From contig BPJU01000006.1 of the NCBI GenBank assembly GCA_026004775.1, positions 186,001 to 250,000 of the forward strand: a stretch of DNA of 64,000 bases. Reading direction: 5' to 3'. This stretch comes from Pirellulaceae bacterium (lineage in GTDB: Bacteria > Planctomycetota > Planctomycetia > Pirellulales > Pirellulaceae). The position numbers and the translations under genes are program-made. Under the pieces are notes generated by a model, which was not told where the DNA came from, searched no databases, and saw only the letters and a list, made by a program, of their open reading frames with translations. This document shows positions 35,788-45,447 of this stretch, piece by piece (position 1 is the first letter of the stretch; each line of letters starts with the position of its first letter).

Positions 35788-38073
35788 ATGTGCTGTGTGA
35801 CCAGCTACGTTCGAACCGACCGGCACATGTGTTACTCGGCAATAGCCTCTTTCATGACCCTTTTACAGGGCGCGTTCTGGACAGTGTGGCTTGTGGGTGT
35901 TATGTGCCTGCCGGCAATGGCCGAACCGCCCTCGAAGCGCTTCGTACCGGAAGATCACCCGCAGCGAGCCAAAGAAGGTCTGAAGCTTTTCCGGGAACAG
36001 GTGGCCGAGATCCTCACAAAGCGATGTCTCTCGTGCCACGGCGGTGAGGCGATCAAGGGTGATCTAGATCTCTCGACACGCGAAAAACTGCTGGCCAGTG
36101 GAATGGTCGGCGAGGATGCCGCATCGAGCCATCTATTTGCCGTGGCCAGCCACGCCGAAGAACCGTTCATGCCCAAAGACGGGCCTCGGCTGAGCGACCA
36201 GGAACTGGCCGCTCTCGGCCGGTGGCTCGACCTTGGCGCTCCGTACGATCACCCGCTAGGTCCCGAAAAAACCGCGGGTGAAGTCTCGTCCGTCACCGAA
36301 AAAGAACGCAACTACTGGGCATTCCGCCCGCTGAGCCATGTAGCACCGCCGAGCCTGACGGATCCGTGGATCCGCACCGATATTGACCGCTTTATTCTGG
36401 AGAAACTTCGTGCCGCCGGAATTGTTCCCAATCCGCCGGCTGACCGTTACACACTCATCCGGCGAGCCTATTTCGATCTGATCGGGCTGCCGCCTACTCC
36501 GGAAGAAGTTGTTGCTTTCGTCAACGATCCGGATCCGAATGCCTACGAAAACTTGCTCGACAAACTGCTCGCCTCACCCCACTATGGCGAACGATGGGCG
36601 CGGCACTGGATGGATATCGCCCGGTTTGCCGAATCCCATGGCTACGAGCAGGACTATGATCGGCCGCACGCCTACCACTACCGCGATTTTCTTATTCGGG
36701 CCTTTAACGAGGATATGCCGTACGACCAGTTCGTCAAATGGCAGGTGGCCGGCGACGAGCTGGCACCGGACAACCCGCTGGCCCTGATGGCCACCGGATT
36801 CCTCGGCGCCGGTGCGTTTCCCACTCAGTTGACCGAGGCCGAATTCGAGTCAGCTCGTTACGATGAATTGGACGATATGGCCAACACCCTGGGAACGGCC
36901 ATCCTGGGACTTACTATTGGTTGCGCGCGTTGCCACGAACACAAGTACGATCCGATTCCGGTCACCGACTACTACCGTTTTATTGCCAATTTTACTACGA
37001 CCATACGAAGTGAAATCGAGTTAGATCTTGACCCTGAAGAGAATCAAAAACGCAAGGAGCAATTCGAGCAGGAACTGTCTCACCTGCGCGAACAGCTCAA
37101 GCGCATCGAAGAACAAGAGATCGCGCCGGGTTTTGAAGCCTGGCTGGAACGCCTGCGGACCGAGGGCCTGTCCGCGCAGAATTGGCTGCTGTTGCCGATC
37201 GGGTCGATCCAGTCAACCGGGAAAAGTACGTACCGTCGCCTTGCGGACGGCTCCTGGTTGGCGGAGGGTGAGGCTCCCAAGAAAGAAACGCTCACGATCG
37301 AGGCCGCTTTGCCTTTGCAACGCATTGTGTCGCTGCGGCTGGAGACGTTAGCCGATCCGTCGTTGCCGCGTGGCGGACCCGGTCGAGCGCCCAACGGGAA
37401 TTTTGCCATAGGCGACGTTCGCGTGTGGCTGGTGGATGGCGACAGCCTGCAACCTTTGGCTCTGTGTAATCCGCGGGCAACACACCAACAAAATGCCGAT
37501 TCGCTTTCGATCGCAGCGTCTTTGGACAACGACCCGATTTCCGGCTGGGCGGTCGATCAGGGAGGTATCGGCAAGAATCAGGCTGCTGTATTTGATCTGG
37601 TCGAGCCGATTCAGGTGCGGGAAGGGCAACGCCTGCGCGTGCAGTTGAAGTGCGAACATCCCAACGGCCAACACAGTCCGGGTCGTATCCGGTTGTCGGC
37701 CAGCGGGTCATCCGAAATGCCGGCTGACCTGCGGCTGCCGATTCCGCTGGAGGTGCAGCGAGCGATCGAAAAACTTGCCTCCGGTAGCGCGCTGGATGCC
37801 GCATCGCGTTCGAGTTTATACGAATGGCGCGTGGCTACTGACGCTGGTTACCAGGAGCTGAAGCGCCGCCTGGAGAAACTCGAAAAGCAAGGGCCTCCGC
37901 TCGAAGCTGACCAAAGTGCAGGTGACCAGCGAAGGCTTCCCCCACATGAAGCACCATGCGGACGAACGGGGCTTTCCGCATTTTTATCCTCAGACGTTTG
38001 TTTTGCATCGAGGCGACGTACATCAAAAGAAGCAGGTTGCCGAGCCGGGTTATTTGCAAGTGCTGATGCGTAA
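35788..38073 (+). CDS. Planctomycete cytochrome protein, 5' part of a frame-shifted gene (module B)
   Basis: This frame encodes the N-terminal ~700 residues of a PSCyt1-DUF1549-DUF1553 protein. The ATG at 35788 (AGGAG upstream) is followed by a signal-like hydrophobic segment, CLSCH (first haem motif), DUF1549 ([21 protein letters not shown]), [11 protein letters not shown] (second haem motif) and a coiled-coil region. Homology is lost after [10 protein letters not shown] at about 37899, and the rest of the frame to 38073 is nonsense. The missing DUF1553 part continues in the next frame (see 37916-38959). One extra base near 37890-37915 explains this. Either the gene is broken, or the base is a sequencing error. 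Confidence 0.85.
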   Translation: MCCVTSYVRTDRHMCYSAIASFMTLLQGAFWTVWLVGVMCLPAMAEPPSKRFVPEDHPQRAKEGLKLFREQVAEILTKRCLSCHGGEAIKGDLDLSTREKLLASGMVGEDAASSHLFAVASHAEEPFMPKDGPRLSDQELAALGRWLDLGAPYDHPLGPEKTAGEVSSVTEKERNYWAFRPLSHVAPPSLTDPWIRTDIDRFILEKLRAAGIVPNPPADRYTLIRRAYFDLIGLPPTPEEVVAFVNDPDPNAYENLLDKLLASPHYGERWARHWMDIARFAESHGYEQDYDRPHAYHYRDFLIRAFNEDMPYDQFVKWQVAGDELAPDNPLALMATGFLGAGAFPTQLTEAEFESARYDELDDMANTLGTAILGLTIGCARCHEHKYDPIPVTDYYRFIANFTTTIRSEIELDLDPEENQKRKEQFEQELSHLREQLKRIEEQEIAPGFEAWLERLRTEGLSAQNWLLLPIGSIQSTGKSTYRRLADGSWLAEGEAPKKETLTIEAALPLQRIVSLRLETLADPSLPRGGPGRAPNGNFAIGDVRVWLVDGDSLQPLALCNPRATHQQNADSLSIAASLDNDPISGWAVDQGGIGKNQAAVFDLVEPIQVREGQRLRVQLKCEHPNGQHSPGRIRLSASGSSEMPADLRLPIPLEVQRAIEKLASGSALDAASRSSLYEWRVATDAGYQELKRRLEKLEKQGPPLEADQSAGDQRRLPPHEAPCGRTGLSAFLSSDVCFASRRRTSKEAGCRAGLFASADA

Positions 38074-38959
38074 CGGCTACACGCCACAGCACTGGCAGGT
38101 GCCCAAACCCGAGGGCTGGACGCGTACCAGCTTCCATCGCGCGGCACTGGCCGAGTGGCTGATGGATGTGGAAAACGGCGCCGGCAACCTGGCGGCGCGC
38201 GTGATCGTCAACCGAATCTGGCAGCATCATTTCGGGCGCGGTATTGTGGCGACACCCAGTGACTTCGGTTCGCAGGGCGAGCCGCCCACCCATCCGGAAT
38301 TGCTGGAGTGGCTCGCCACCGATCTTGTCCACCACGGGTGGCGGCTCAAGAGGTTACACAAACTGATCATGACCAGCGCCGTCTACATGCAAAGCAGCCG
38401 GTACGATGAGCAGCGAGCGTCCGTCGATCGGGAGAACCATCTGCTGTGGCGCTTCAGCCCCAGGCGGCTGGAAGCCGAACCGATTCGCGACGCCATGCTG
38501 GCTGTCTCCGGAATGCTCGATACCACGATGTACGGCCCCGGGACGCTCGATCCGAACATGCGGCGTCGTAGTATCTACTTTTTCATCAAACGCAGCCAAC
38601 TCATACCGATGATGATGCTCTTTGACTGGCCGGAGCACCTGGTGGGGATCGGCCAGCGAGCTACCACGACGGTGGCGCCTCAGGCATTGGCTTTGATGAA
38701 CAGCCCGCAATGCCGGCAATACGCACGAGGATTCGCCGAACGCGTGCTGGCTCAACCCGAGTCCCAGCGATTGGCTTACGCTTTCCTGGCGGCATGGACC
38801 CGCATCCCGGGTGACGAACAGATCCTTCAGGCCCGACGCTTCCTGGAAGAGCAAGCGTTGCGGCACCAGCAGGCCGGCAATGGTGATGGTACACTGGCCG
38901 CCTGGACCGATTTTTGCCAGGCATTGATCAGTGCCAGTCCGTTTCTTTATGTCGAGTGA
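37916..38959 (+). CDS. DUF1553 part of the frame-shifted cytochrome gene (module B)
   Basis: A 347-codon frame that begins at an internal GTG and reads directly as the C-terminal DUF1553 domain: [67 protein letters not shown]. It has no signal peptide or ribosome binding site and makes sense only as the continuation of the protein starting at 35788. Joining the two frames by skipping one base gives a protein of about 1056 residues, like module C. It is followed by two DUF1501 genes on the same strand. Confidence 0.85.
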   Translation: MQVTSEGFPHMKHHADERGFPHFYPQTFVLHRGDVHQKKQVAEPGYLQVLMRNGYTPQHWQVPKPEGWTRTSFHRAALAEWLMDVENGAGNLAARVIVNRIWQHHFGRGIVATPSDFGSQGEPPTHPELLEWLATDLVHHGWRLKRLHKLIMTSAVYMQSSRYDEQRASVDRENHLLWRFSPRRLEAEPIRDAMLAVSGMLDTTMYGPGTLDPNMRRRSIYFFIKRSQLIPMMMLFDWPEHLVGIGQRATTTVAPQALALMNSPQCRQYARGFAERVLAQPESQRLAYAFLAAWTRIPGDEQILQARRFLEEQALRHQQAGNGDGTLAAWTDFCQALISASPFLYVE

Positions 38960-39154
38960 TGGTGTGCAAGTCCGGGATGGTTCGTATTAGTACCGCAGCA
39001 AGTGAGGCCGTATGAAAATTGGAAAGTAGTAGACTGAGCATTGTAAGGAGAAAACCCGATTCGAAAAAATCTGATAGAAGGTTTTTGTGAAAGTCGGGAT
39101 GAGAGAAGTGTTGCGGGAATGGGTGTAAGTACACACGGGAAAGAGGATGTAGTG

Positions 39155-40642
39155 ATGCGGGGAAACACGCGGTGCGGTCGGCCCATACTGTGGGATCGGC
39201 GCCAGTGGTTGCAGCAGGCAGGTGCCGGCTGTGGGTGGCTGGGATTGATCGGTTTGTTGTGGGATGAGCAGCGGCGGCAGGCTCAAGCAGCCAGTCCGTT
39301 GGGGAAGCGAGCGCTGAACCCGATGGCTCCCCAGCCGACCCACTTTCCGGCCAAAGCCAAACATGTGATCTGGATCTTCATCAACGGCGGCCCCAGCCAT
39401 GTGGATACCTGGGATTACAAGCCGGCTCTGGAAAAATGGCATGGCAAGTCGATCCGCGAATTCGATCCGGACTTCAAGAATACCACCGGCTTTTTCAAGA
39501 ATGCCGTCGGCTCGCTGATGAAATCCCCCTTCCGGTTTTCGCCGCGCGGCGAGTGCGGCAAGATGGTGTCGGAGATTTTTCCCTATTTGGGCGAGCACGT
39601 CGACAAGATGGCGTTCATCCATTCGGGATTTACCGAATCGAATAACCACTCGCCCGCTCTGTTCATGATGAATACGGGATTCCCGCGGATGGGCTATCCC
39701 TGTGTGGGGGCGTGGGTAACGTACGGGTTGGGCAGTGAGAGTCAGAATCTGCCGGGTTTCGTGGTGATGACCGATCCGAAAGGCCGCGGTTTACCCAAGG
39801 GGCACGCCGCCAACTGGAGCGCGGGCTTTTTGCCGGGAGTCTATCAGGGGACGCACCTGCGGCCTGCCGGACAGCCGATCGAGAATCTGGTACCGCCGGC
39901 CGAGTTGGCTGGGCCGCTCCAGCGGGCGCAGTTGGATTTGCTCCGGTCGATGAACCAATACGAAGCGGCTCGCCTGCCGGGTGACGAAGAGTTGGCGGCG
40001 AGGATCGAGAGCTTCGAATTGGCTTTCCGCATGCAGGCGGCGGCTCCCGAGGCGATCGACATCGAAAACGAGACCGAAGCGACGCACCGGCTCTACGGCG
40101 TAGGCCGTCCCGAATGCGATCACTTCGCCCGCCAATGTCTGGTCGCTCGCCGACTGATAGAACGCGGCGTGCGTTTCGTGCAGATTTATTCCGGAGGCAT
40201 GGAAAACCAGCGATCGTGGGACGGACATGCCGACATCCAAGGTAACCATGCCCAATTTGCCGGCGAAACCGACCAGCCGGTGGCCGGTCTTCTCCAGGAC
40301 CTGGCTCAGCGCGGGCTTCTGGAAGAGACGCTGGTAATCTGGTGTGGAGAGTTTGGCCGGCTGCCGGTCGCTCAGATCGGTGACAAACCGGGGCGGGACC
40401 ACAATCCGCATTGTTTTACCGCCTGGTTGGCTGGAGGAGGCGTGCGCGGCGGGGTAAGCTACGGCGAGTCGGATGAGATCGGTTATCGAGCCGAGGTAAA
40501 TCGGGTACACATCAACGACCTGCACGCCACGATCCTGCACCTGCTGGGGATCGACCATACACGGTTGACATTCAAATACAACGGCCGCCAGTTCCGTTTG
40601 ACCGATGTCGGAGGCAAAGTGATCGACGCGATCCTGGCATGA
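39155..40642 (+). CDS. DUF1501 protein (module B)
   Basis: A 495-residue DUF1501 protein of the same sub-type as those at 6016 and 45448. The ATG at 39155 has AGAGGAT eight bases upstream and is preferred over one 36 bases earlier. The N-terminal DRRQWLQQAGAG with a hydrophobic stretch is a twin-arginine-like signal. Motifs: NPMAPQPTHFPAKAKHVIW, NGGPSHVDTWDYKP, NHSPALFMMNTG, CGEFGRLPVAQI and GRDHNPHCF. It is 195 bases downstream of the broken cytochrome gene and 45 bases upstream of a second DUF1501 gene. No enzymatic function is proven for the family. Confidence 0.92.
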   Translation: MRGNTRCGRPILWDRRQWLQQAGAGCGWLGLIGLLWDEQRRQAQAASPLGKRALNPMAPQPTHFPAKAKHVIWIFINGGPSHVDTWDYKPALEKWHGKSIREFDPDFKNTTGFFKNAVGSLMKSPFRFSPRGECGKMVSEIFPYLGEHVDKMAFIHSGFTESNNHSPALFMMNTGFPRMGYPCVGAWVTYGLGSESQNLPGFVVMTDPKGRGLPKGHAANWSAGFLPGVYQGTHLRPAGQPIENLVPPAELAGPLQRAQLDLLRSMNQYEAARLPGDEELAARIESFELAFRMQAAAPEAIDIENETEATHRLYGVGRPECDHFARQCLVARRLIERGVRFVQIYSGGMENQRSWDGHADIQGNHAQFAGETDQPVAGLLQDLAQRGLLEETLVIWCGEFGRLPVAQIGDKPGRDHNPHCFTAWLAGGGVRGGVSYGESDEIGYRAEVNRVHINDLHATILHLLGIDHTRLTFKYNGRQFRLTDVGGKVIDAILA

Positions 40643-40687
40643 CGTTGTCCGGTCGGCCCGACTCGGGTTTTCCAAAGGAGCACGGGG

Positions 40688-42082
40688 GTGCTTTCCATCT
40701 ACGGTCCCGAAACTCGGCTATGTGACGGATGGACGCGCCGCGAGCTGTTGCGTGTCGGCGGGTTGACGGCGCTGGGGATCAATGCTTTGCCGTGGCTGGA
40801 AGCGGCGGCAGCCGACAAGAGTGGTTCCTTTGGGCGGGCCAAAGCCTGCATTGTGTTGTTCCTGCTGGGTGGCCCGCCGCAACACGAAACGTGGGACCCC
40901 AAGCCGCAAGCACCCGGCGAGGTGCGCGGGCCGTTTTCACCCATCGCTACACGAGTTCCGGGCTTGGCGGTATGCGAGCTGATGCCGCGCACCGCATCGC
41001 TGGTGGATAGGATCGCGGTGTTGCGAGCCGTGTCGACTGACGACAATGCCCACAGCTCCAGCGGCTACTGGATGCTGACCGGCGTGCCGCACTCGCCCAA
41101 AAACTTCGAAAATGCCAAACCCGGTTTTCCCAACAACCATCCATGCCTGGGGGCGGTGGTGCGTCACGTGCTGGGTGACCGCACGGCCCTGCCCGCCGCC
41201 ATTCGGTTGCCGGAAGAGATCTGGAACACCGGGCATATTGTCTGGCCTGGCCAGGACGCCGGTTGGTTGGGCAGCCGCGCCGATCCGTGGTTGATTACGT
41301 GCCATCCGGACCGCCCGGATTTTCGCGTGTCGGACATCACTTTGCCGGGTGACGTGCCGCCCGTGCGATTGGAGGCTCGGCAGCGGCTGGCTACGGCTGT
41401 CAATCAACACTTGGATCGTTTGGCTGAGGCGGCCGAGGTATCGCGGTGGGATACGCTGCGGCAGAAGGCACTTCAATTACTGAGTGCCCCGGACGTGCGG
41501 CGGGCCTTCGACCTCCAGAGCGAACCGGAGGCGGTGCGCGATCGGTATGGGCGAAACCGGTTCGGCCAGAGCGTGCTGTTGGCTCGCCGACTGGTGGAAG
41601 CGGGTGTCCGCTTCGTGCAAGTCAACTGGACTCGCTGGGAGACCGACACCGCCGACGCCCCCGCGTGGGACACACACGCTCGGAATGCCGAGCGTCTGAA
41701 GGAGGCTCTGATGCCGCCGATGGACTTGGCCTATTCGGCACTGCTGGAGGAACTGCACGAGCGGGGTATGCTCGATGAAACGCTGGTGGTATGGATGGGC
41801 GAGTTCGGGCGGACGCCGCGCATCAATCCGCGTGGCGGCCGGGACCACTGGGGACACGTCTTTTCCGTGGCCCTGGCCGGCGGTGGTGTTCAAGGAGGAG
41901 CCGTTTACGGAGCTTCCGACCGGCTCGGAGCCTACCCGCTGGCCGACCGTGTCGAACCGCACGACGTGGCCGCGACGATCTTGCATTGCCTGGGAATCGC
42001 CCCGGAAACGACGATCCACGACAACCTCGGACGGCCCTTCCCTGCCAGCCGGGGAAAACCAATCCAAGCCATTTTATGCTGA
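40688..42082 (+). CDS. DUF1501 protein, second sub-type (module B)
   Basis: A 464-residue DUF1501 protein starting at a GTG with AAAGGAG upstream. The start MLSIYGPETR and the motif LLGGPPQHETWDPKP place it with the protein at 2967-4313 rather than with the other three. The twin-arginine-like TRRELLRVGGLTALG lies close to the N-terminus. Conserved ends include WMGEFGRTPRINPRGGRDHWGHV. Having both DUF1501 sub-types in tandem behind one cytochrome is unusual within this window (module C has only one). It may act together with its neighbour on exported substrates, but this is inference. Confidence 0.92.
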   Translation: MLSIYGPETRLCDGWTRRELLRVGGLTALGINALPWLEAAAADKSGSFGRAKACIVLFLLGGPPQHETWDPKPQAPGEVRGPFSPIATRVPGLAVCELMPRTASLVDRIAVLRAVSTDDNAHSSSGYWMLTGVPHSPKNFENAKPGFPNNHPCLGAVVRHVLGDRTALPAAIRLPEEIWNTGHIVWPGQDAGWLGSRADPWLITCHPDRPDFRVSDITLPGDVPPVRLEARQRLATAVNQHLDRLAEAAEVSRWDTLRQKALQLLSAPDVRRAFDLQSEPEAVRDRYGRNRFGQSVLLARRLVEAGVRFVQVNWTRWETDTADAPAWDTHARNAERLKEALMPPMDLAYSALLEELHERGMLDETLVVWMGEFGRTPRINPRGGRDHWGHVFSVALAGGGVQGGAVYGASDRLGAYPLADRVEPHDVAATILHCLGIAPETTIHDNLGRPFPASRGKPIQAILC

Positions 42083-42361
42083 GTGGTCCTTGGTGCGGCG
42101 TGCACACCCAATCAGCCCGCCGAAAGGTTTTGGATGCTCCGGCCCAATGCGGGCACAACGCCGGGCGACGAATCAGTAAAATAAGTAAGAAACAAACGAA
42201 GTCCGCGTTTTAGTTATTCACGTGCGGGCAGGTCCTTCGCCGGAGGGACTAAGCCGTGGGCAACGTTGATTGGCACGATCGGCAAGGATCGGTTCCGGGT
42301 GCGGCCTGGCCGGCAGCCTGTTGGCCCCAGGACCAGCGATGATTCCGAACGAGGTGCGGCA

Positions 42362-45300
42362 ATGAGAGCACGTCGCCTTCTGGCAGCGGCAGCCGGGGTT
42401 GCTTTCGGGTGGTTGGCTCTGGCCGTGGTGCTGGCTGAAGATGGTCCAGAAGCGCAAAAGGTCGATTTCTTGCGAGACGTTCGGCCGATCCTAGCCGAGC
42501 ATTGCTGGAAGTGTCACGGGCAGGACGATCCGGAGTCGGGGTTGCGATTGACGAGTCGTGAGGCGATTCTGGGGAGGGCCGACGGCGGGAAGACGATCGT
42601 TGTTCCGGGCGATCCGGACGCCAGCGAACTGGTGCGGCGCATCGAAGCCACGGACGATGAGCGGATGCCGCCCGAGGACGAAAAGCCTCTGTCCGTAGAG
42701 CAGCGGCAACTGCTGCGCCAATGGGTAGCCGAAGGGGCTGTGTGGGCCAACCACTGGGCTTTCGAGCCGGTGCGGCAGCCGCAAGTGCCGCCGGTGCGCA
42801 ACAGGCGATGGGTGCGTAATCCGATTGACTGTTTCGTGTTGGCTCGATTGGAGCAGCGAGGCTGGGAACCGTCGCCGGAAGCCGACCGCTACACGCTCAT
42901 CCGGCGGTTGTACTATGACCTTGTCGGCTTGCCCCCTCCGGTGGACGAAGTGGACCGATTCGTCGCCGACACCTCACCGGACGCCTACGAGCGTCTGGTG
43001 GATCGGCTATTGTCCTCGCCGCATTTCGGTGAGCGGTGGGGACGGCACTGGCTGGACTTGGCGCATTACGCCGATTCGGACGGCTACGAAAAGGATCGGG
43101 CTCGACCGGACGCCTACCGCTACCGCGACTGGGTGATCGAGGCGATTAACGAGGATATTCCTTACGACCGCTTCACGATTGAACAGCTAGCGGGCGATTT
43201 GCTGCCGGATGCGACCGCCGACCAGAAGCTGGCTACAGCGTTCCTGCGGCAGACGCTGACCAATGAAGAAGGCGGCGTGGATCAAGAAGAATATCGAATT
43301 GCCGCGGTATTCGATCGAACGGAAACGGTGGGCACGGTGTGGCTGGGGCTCACCATCGGCTGTGCCCGCTGTCACGATCACAAGTACGATCCCGTCACCC
43401 AGCGCGATTACTATCAACTTTTCGCGTTTTTCAATAATTCGGAAGAAGTAACATTCAATTTGCCAGTAGAAGGAAAAGATTTGGATCTGTATCAACAGCG
43501 AGTAGCTCCGCTGGAAGCCGCATTGGCGGAGCGATATCGACAACTGGCGCCCGGCGAAAAGGAGTGGGAGACCAATGAGCACCGCAGGATTCTGGCACAG
43601 CCTGAAGGTACTGTCCAAGAAGTATCGGTGAAAATTGTGCAGGCCCAGTCGCTGCATCCCGAGCAAGTACGAATGGAAATCGATAATGATGCGATTCGTG
43701 TCACATCTGCTGGCGGCGGGCCTGACGAGTTACCTGCGGCGGATACTTATCAGATTGAAATCGAACTGCCTGCCATGGAATTGACCGGCCTTAAGCTTTA
43801 CGCACTGGCCGATGCCGAACTTCCTCAAAAAGGTCCCGGCTGGGCTCCGGACGGAAACTTCGTATTGACAGGGCTGCATGTGGAAGTGGTCGACCCGCAG
43901 GAGGGAGCGGTCACCATTGCCTTGCATCGGCCTTCGGCGGGTTTTGCGGCCTCCGGATTCGGTGCGGAGCGGGTCGCCTTGGGCACCCGAGCCGGCTCAC
44001 CCGGCGGTTGGGCGGTGAAGGGCAAGACCGGCCAAGACCATTGGATCCAGTGGAGGACGTATGAGCCGATTGCGGTAACGCAGGGGACGCGCCTGCGCGT
44101 GCGGTTGGAACAGCATTACGGGGATCGTCATCTGCTGGGCCGGTTGCGGCTGGTGGCTCTCACGGGCGGCTATCGCGGGCTGCATCTGGATAACGAAGAG
44201 ATCGCCGGATATTTGGAGATGTATCCGGAGAAGCGTGTGGCTCGCATGCGCGAGCGGCTCTTCGATTATTATGTCACGGAGGTGATACGGGACGAGGAGG
44301 TGGCCAGACTGCGCCGGGAGATCGCGAAGATCACTGCCGAGCACAGGGTGAAGTTCCAGTCCGTGCGGGCGATGGGAACGCCTTTGTTGCCACGGCCATC
44401 GTTTATCTTTCATCGGGGCGAATTCCTCTCGCCCACGGTGGCGGTGCAGGCGGGCACTCCGGCGGTGCTGCCACCGATGCGCGGGGTCGACAACAGCGAG
44501 CCGACGCGACTGGATTTGGCTCGTTGGCTGGTATCTCCCGACAATCCTCTTACCAGCCGGGTGTTTGTCAATCACGTCTGGCAACACTTGTTTGGAGCAG
44601 GTTTGGTAAGGACGCCCAACGATTTTGGGATGCGGGGTGAGTTGCCGACGCATCCGGAGTTGCTGGATTGGCTGGCCAGCCAAGTGCAGACAAAACTCGG
44701 CTGGAGCCGCAAGCAATTGATTCGGATGATCGTTTGCTCGGCGACGTATCGGCAAGCGTCGGCACGGCGGCCGGATTATGAAGCTGCCGATCCGGAAAAT
44801 CGGTTGTTGTTCCGGCAAAATCGTTTTCGTCTGGAAGCCGAAACAGTCCGCGATGTGCATCTGGCGGCTGCCGGCTTGTTATCCGAACGGATTGGCGGGC
44901 CGAGTGTCTTTCCGCCGATGCCCGAAGACTTGGCGGCGCTTAGCTACGCCAACAATTTTACCTGGACAACCAGTCGTGGCGAGGATCGCTATCGGCGCGG
45001 CATGTACACGTTCTTCAAGCGAACGATTCCGCATCCGAATCTGACGATGTTTGATGCTCCGGACGCCAATCTGCCGTGCGTGCAGCGAACGGTCTCGAAC
45101 ACGCCGCTGCAGGCGCTGATGTTGTTGAATAACGAGGTGCACGTCGAAGCGGCACAGGCGCTGGCGGCCGATATTTTGAGAAAATCTGCTGCGGCCTCCG
45201 ACACGGCGTTGCTGGTGGCGATATGGCGCCGCTGTTTGGCCAGGCCGCCACAGGAGCATGAGTTGGCAGCGCTGGAAACTTTGCTGGCCTCGGCCCGCGA

Positions 45301-45442
45301 ATACTATTCGGCCCATGTGGAGGATGCCACGGCCGCTGTTGGCTCGCACCACGCTTCCTCGATACCGGTTGCCGAGCAGGCTGCGTGGGTCGTCGTGGCG
45401 CGAACCGTGCTCAATACCGACGAAATGATTACCCGGGAGTAA
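42362..45442 (+). CDS. Planctomycete cytochrome protein, PSCyt1-DUF1549-DUF1553 (module C)
   Basis: A 1026-residue exported protein. The ATG at 42362 begins a signal peptide (MRARRLLAAAAGVAFGWL); the frame open to 42266 would hide it. Domains in order: PSCyt1 with CWKCHG, DUF1549 (DCFVLARL, WLDLAHYADSDGYEKD), CARCHDHKYDP, a beta-rich middle region with no discoidin motif, a coiled coil and DUF1553 (VNHVWQHLFGAGLV, NTPLQALMLLNNEVHVEAAQ). Two haem-binding CXXCH motifs are present. It is five bases upstream of a DUF1501 gene, the standard planctomycete pairing. The gene is intact, unlike its module B relative. Confidence 0.93.
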   Translation: MRARRLLAAAAGVAFGWLALAVVLAEDGPEAQKVDFLRDVRPILAEHCWKCHGQDDPESGLRLTSREAILGRADGGKTIVVPGDPDASELVRRIEATDDERMPPEDEKPLSVEQRQLLRQWVAEGAVWANHWAFEPVRQPQVPPVRNRRWVRNPIDCFVLARLEQRGWEPSPEADRYTLIRRLYYDLVGLPPPVDEVDRFVADTSPDAYERLVDRLLSSPHFGERWGRHWLDLAHYADSDGYEKDRARPDAYRYRDWVIEAINEDIPYDRFTIEQLAGDLLPDATADQKLATAFLRQTLTNEEGGVDQEEYRIAAVFDRTETVGTVWLGLTIGCARCHDHKYDPVTQRDYYQLFAFFNNSEEVTFNLPVEGKDLDLYQQRVAPLEAALAERYRQLAPGEKEWETNEHRRILAQPEGTVQEVSVKIVQAQSLHPEQVRMEIDNDAIRVTSAGGGPDELPAADTYQIEIELPAMELTGLKLYALADAELPQKGPGWAPDGNFVLTGLHVEVVDPQEGAVTIALHRPSAGFAASGFGAERVALGTRAGSPGGWAVKGKTGQDHWIQWRTYEPIAVTQGTRLRVRLEQHYGDRHLLGRLRLVALTGGYRGLHLDNEEIAGYLEMYPEKRVARMRERLFDYYVTEVIRDEEVARLRREIAKITAEHRVKFQSVRAMGTPLLPRPSFIFHRGEFLSPTVAVQAGTPAVLPPMRGVDNSEPTRLDLARWLVSPDNPLTSRVFVNHVWQHLFGAGLVRTPNDFGMRGELPTHPELLDWLASQVQTKLGWSRKQLIRMIVCSATYRQASARRPDYEAADPENRLLFRQNRFRLEAETVRDVHLAAAGLLSERIGGPSVFPPMPEDLAALSYANNFTWTTSRGEDRYRRGMYTFFKRTIPHPNLTMFDAPDANLPCVQRTVSNTPLQALMLLNNEVHVEAAQALAADILRKSAAASDTALLVAIWRRCLARPPQEHELAALETLLASAREYYSAHVEDATAAVGSHHASSIPVAEQAAWVVVARTVLNTDEMITRE

Positions 45443-45447
45443 TTGCC

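Noticed and set aside
37890-37916. Programmed frameshift
   Set aside because: No slippery heptamer or stop codon at the junction; a simple one-base change explains the data.
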